Assembly (NCBI GenBank): GCA_030729445.1
Contig: JANQXJ010000048.1
Location: 1-7,877, forward strand
Direction of reading: 5' to 3'
DNA: 7,877 nt
Source: Limnohabitans sp.
GTDB taxonomy: Bacteria > Pseudomonadota > Gammaproteobacteria > Burkholderiales > Burkholderiaceae_C
A program made the position numbers and the translations under genes. The notes under the pieces were generated by a model. The model worked only from the letters and a program-made list of their open reading frames with translations. It was not told the DNA's origin and made no database searches. Of the stretch, positions 6,219-7,877 are shown in pieces; position 1 is the first letter of the stretch, and the number at the start of each line of letters is the position of its first letter.

Positions 6219-7165
6219 GAGAGAAGTCCTTTCACTTCAGCCAGGGTGGCGGGGTCGTACAGCGCCACGCCGTTCAATTCAGCATCGATCCGCTTGGTCA
6301 TGCCCGCCAGCACCTTGCCGGGGCCGCATTCGACCAAGGTGCTCACACCCCGGGCCTTGATGGCTTGCACACATTCGACCCAGCGCACAGGGCCAAAGGC
6401 CTGGCGGTACAAGGCGTCGCGGATGCGGTCGGCATCGGTTTCGATGGCCACATCAATGTTGTTGAGCACCGGGATCTGCGGTGCGCCCAAAGTCAATGTG
6501 GCGAGTTTCTCACGAAGCTTTTCGGCGGCAGGCTTCATCAGGCTCGAATGAAAAGGTGCCGACACGGGCAAGAGCAGCGCACGCTTGGCGCCCATGCCTT
6601 TGAGCACTTCGCAGGCTTTGTCCACCGCGGCTTTGCTGCCCGCGATCACGGTTTGTGCCGCGTCGTTGAAGTTCACGGCCTCGACCACTTCGGCGCTGCC
6701 TGCGGCAAATGTGGCTTGAGCTGCTTGGCAGCCTTCGATGACTTTGTCCGAGGCCAAGCCCAAAATGGCAGCCATGGCACCCACGCCGACAGGCACCGCT
6801 TCTTGCATGGCGGCGGCACGCAGGCGCACCAGCGGCGCAGCTTGTGACAGGGTGAGCACGTCCGAAGCCACCAAGGCACTGTACTCGCCCAGCGAGTGAC
6901 CGGCGACCACAGACGGCTTGGCGCCGCCTTCTGCCAGCCAAGCACGGTAAGCAGCCACCGCAGACACCAACATCACAGGTTGGGTGTTGGTGGTCATGGC
7001 CAACGCTTCTTTAGGGCCTTCGTGAATCAACTTCGCCACGTCTTCGCCAAGGGCGTCGGAGGCTTCATTCAAGGTTTCGAGCACCACGGGGTGATCACCC
7101 CAAGCGTCCAGCATGCCGACCGATTGAGAACCTTGGCCGGGAAAAACAAAAGCAAATGTCGTCAT
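6215..7165 (-). CDS. fabD: Malonyl-CoA:ACP transacylase (FabD)
   Basis: Transfers malonate from CoA to ACP, supplying the extender for every elongation round. The 316 residues start at the ATG at 7165 (MTTFAFVFPGQGSQSVGM). The open frame continues upstream to 7270, but the added residues overlap fabH and lack family character. The GQGSQ oxyanion loop is at 10-14, nucleophile Ser91 in GHSLGEYSAL, Arg116 in the RLRAAAMQ segment that binds the malonate carboxylate, and catalytic His206 in APFHSSLM. The segment NFNDAAQTVIAG replaces the more common NSPGQVVIAG; I believe this is usual in this group. No Shine-Dalgarno is visible: the 18 bases before the ATG are A/T-rich (GATAAAAAATTTGCAC). The 77-base gap after fabH contains only a small GACCC/GGGTC stem. 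Confidence 0.97.
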   Translation of the reverse strand: MTTFAFVFPGQGSQSVGMLDAWGDHPVVLETLNEASDALGEDVAKLIHEGPKEALAMTTNTQPVMLVSAVAAYRAWLAEGGAKPSVVAGHSLGEYSALVASDVLTLSQAAPLVRLRAAAMQEAVPVGVGAMAAILGLASDKVIEGCQAAQATFAAGSAEVVEAVNFNDAAQTVIAGSKAAVDKACEVLKGMGAKRALLLPVSAPFHSSLMKPAAEKLREKLATLTLGAPQIPVLNNIDVAIETDADRIRDALYRQAFGPVRWVECVQAIKARGVSTLVECGPGKVLAGMTKRIDAELNGVALYDPATLAEVKGLLS

Positions 7166-7242
7166 GTGCAAATTTTTTATCGGGTGTGAATCAGGTCTGG
7201 CTCTACAGCGGCGCAGACCCCATGGGTCATGTGGGTTGTTGA

Positions 7243-7877
7243 TCAGTAACGCAGGAGGACCGAGCCCCAAGTGAAGCCACCGCCCACGCCTTCAAGCATC
7301 AAGGTCTGGCCGCGCTGGATGCGCCCGTCGCGCACAGCCGTATCGAGCGCCAGCGGGATCGAGGCGGCCGAGGTGTTGCCATGCTGGTCCACCGTCACCA
7401 CCACCTTGTCAGCGCCCAGCTTGAGCTTCTTGGCGGTGCTTTGCATGATGCGGATGTTGGCCTGGTGCGGGATCAACCAGTCAATGTCGGCATCGGTCAA
7501 ATTGGCCTTGGCCAAGCTGGCGCGGGCGGTGTCTTCGAGCACACCCACAGCCAATTTAAAGACCGCCTGGCCATCCATCTTGAGCACCGGGTCACCCAAA
7601 ATCGCCCCCCGGTTGACGTGACCGGGCACACACAAAATATCTTTGTACTTGCCATCGGCATGCAAATCGGTGGCCAAAATGCCGGGCTGCTCGGAAGCTT
7701 CGAGCACCACCGCGCCAGCGCCATCACCAAACAACACGCAGGTCGTGCGGTCCTTGAAGTCGAGGATGCGGCTGAAAATCTCTGAACCAATGACCAAGGC
7801 ACGCTTGGCCGTGCCGGACTGAATCATCGAATCGGCGATGGTCAACGCATAAATGAAACCGCTGCACACCGCTTGGA
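7243..7877 (-). CDS. fabH: 3-oxoacyl-[ACP] synthase III (FabH/KAS III), N-terminus cut by window edge
   Basis: Starts fatty-acid chains by condensing acetyl-CoA (or another short acyl-CoA) with malonyl-ACP. About 210 C-terminal residues of roughly 325 are present; the first 115 or so lie beyond base 7877. The catalytic triad is complete: Cys in QAVCSGFIYAL (codon 7864-7866), His in PHQANIRIM (7465-7467) and Asn in HGNTSAASIP (7375-7377). The Cys-to-His and Cys-to-Asn distances of 133 and 163 residues are within one of those in E. coli FabH (112, 244, 274). The gene ends GGGFTWGSVLLRY, typical for the family. A GTG at 7869 is internal (the Val before the active-site Cys), not the start. plsX and rpmF would be expected further upstream, outside the window. 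Confidence 0.97.
   Translation of the reverse strand, partial: QAVCSGFIYALTIADSMIQSGTAKRALVIGSEIFSRILDFKDRTTCVLFGDGAGAVVLEASEQPGILATDLHADGKYKDILCVPGHVNRGAILGDPVLKMDGQAVFKLAVGVLEDTARASLAKANLTDADIDWLIPHQANIRIMQSTAKKLKLGADKVVVTVDQHGNTSAASIPLALDTAVRDGRIQRGQTLMLEGVGGGFTWGSVLLRY

Overview
The window is a housekeeping segment of a bacterial chromosome with every gene on the minus strand. Protein style (the FabF, FabD and LepA sequences), moderately high GC and gene order point to a betaproteobacterium of the Burkholderiales, most likely Comamonadaceae (Limnohabitans/Rhodoferax-like). That placement is recognition from memory, not a database result.

In transcription order (right to left): a 5'-truncated fabH (7877-7243), fabD (7165-6215), fabG (6218-5475, 4-base overlap with fabD), acpP (5411-5175) and fabF (5168-3924, 6 bases after acpP). 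Together these form a compact type II fatty-acid synthesis operon: FabD loads malonate onto ACP, FabH starts the chain, FabF elongates it and FabG reduces the 3-keto intermediate. A small two-helix membrane protein gene (3898-3419), which I read as YgfX-like, follows 25 bases after fabF. A strong hairpin comes next, then a periplasmic Do-family (DegP/DegQ/MucD) serine protease gene (3324-1858). A noncoding gap of 493 bases separates the protease from lepA (1364 to the window edge), which encodes translation factor EF4 and lacks its C-terminal part here.

Two things stand out. First, in many Burkholderiales and other proteobacteria, rpoE-rseA-rseB (the envelope-stress sigma factor and its anti-sigma system) lie between fabF and the mucD/degP-type gene. 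Here that module is absent, and only the YgfX-like gene and a hairpin fill the gap. Second, the mucD-lepA gap holds a small cluster of DnaA-box-like 9-mers: one perfect TTATCCACA with a tandem near-copy 11 bases away inside a 7-bp inverted repeat, and two further one-mismatch sites. It also holds a candidate minus-strand promoter and a textbook intrinsic terminator only about 40 bases before the lepA start. This suggests either a short untranslated RNA or an attenuated lepA leader. I see no mobile element, CRISPR array, tRNA or rRNA, and no clearly new multi-gene system.
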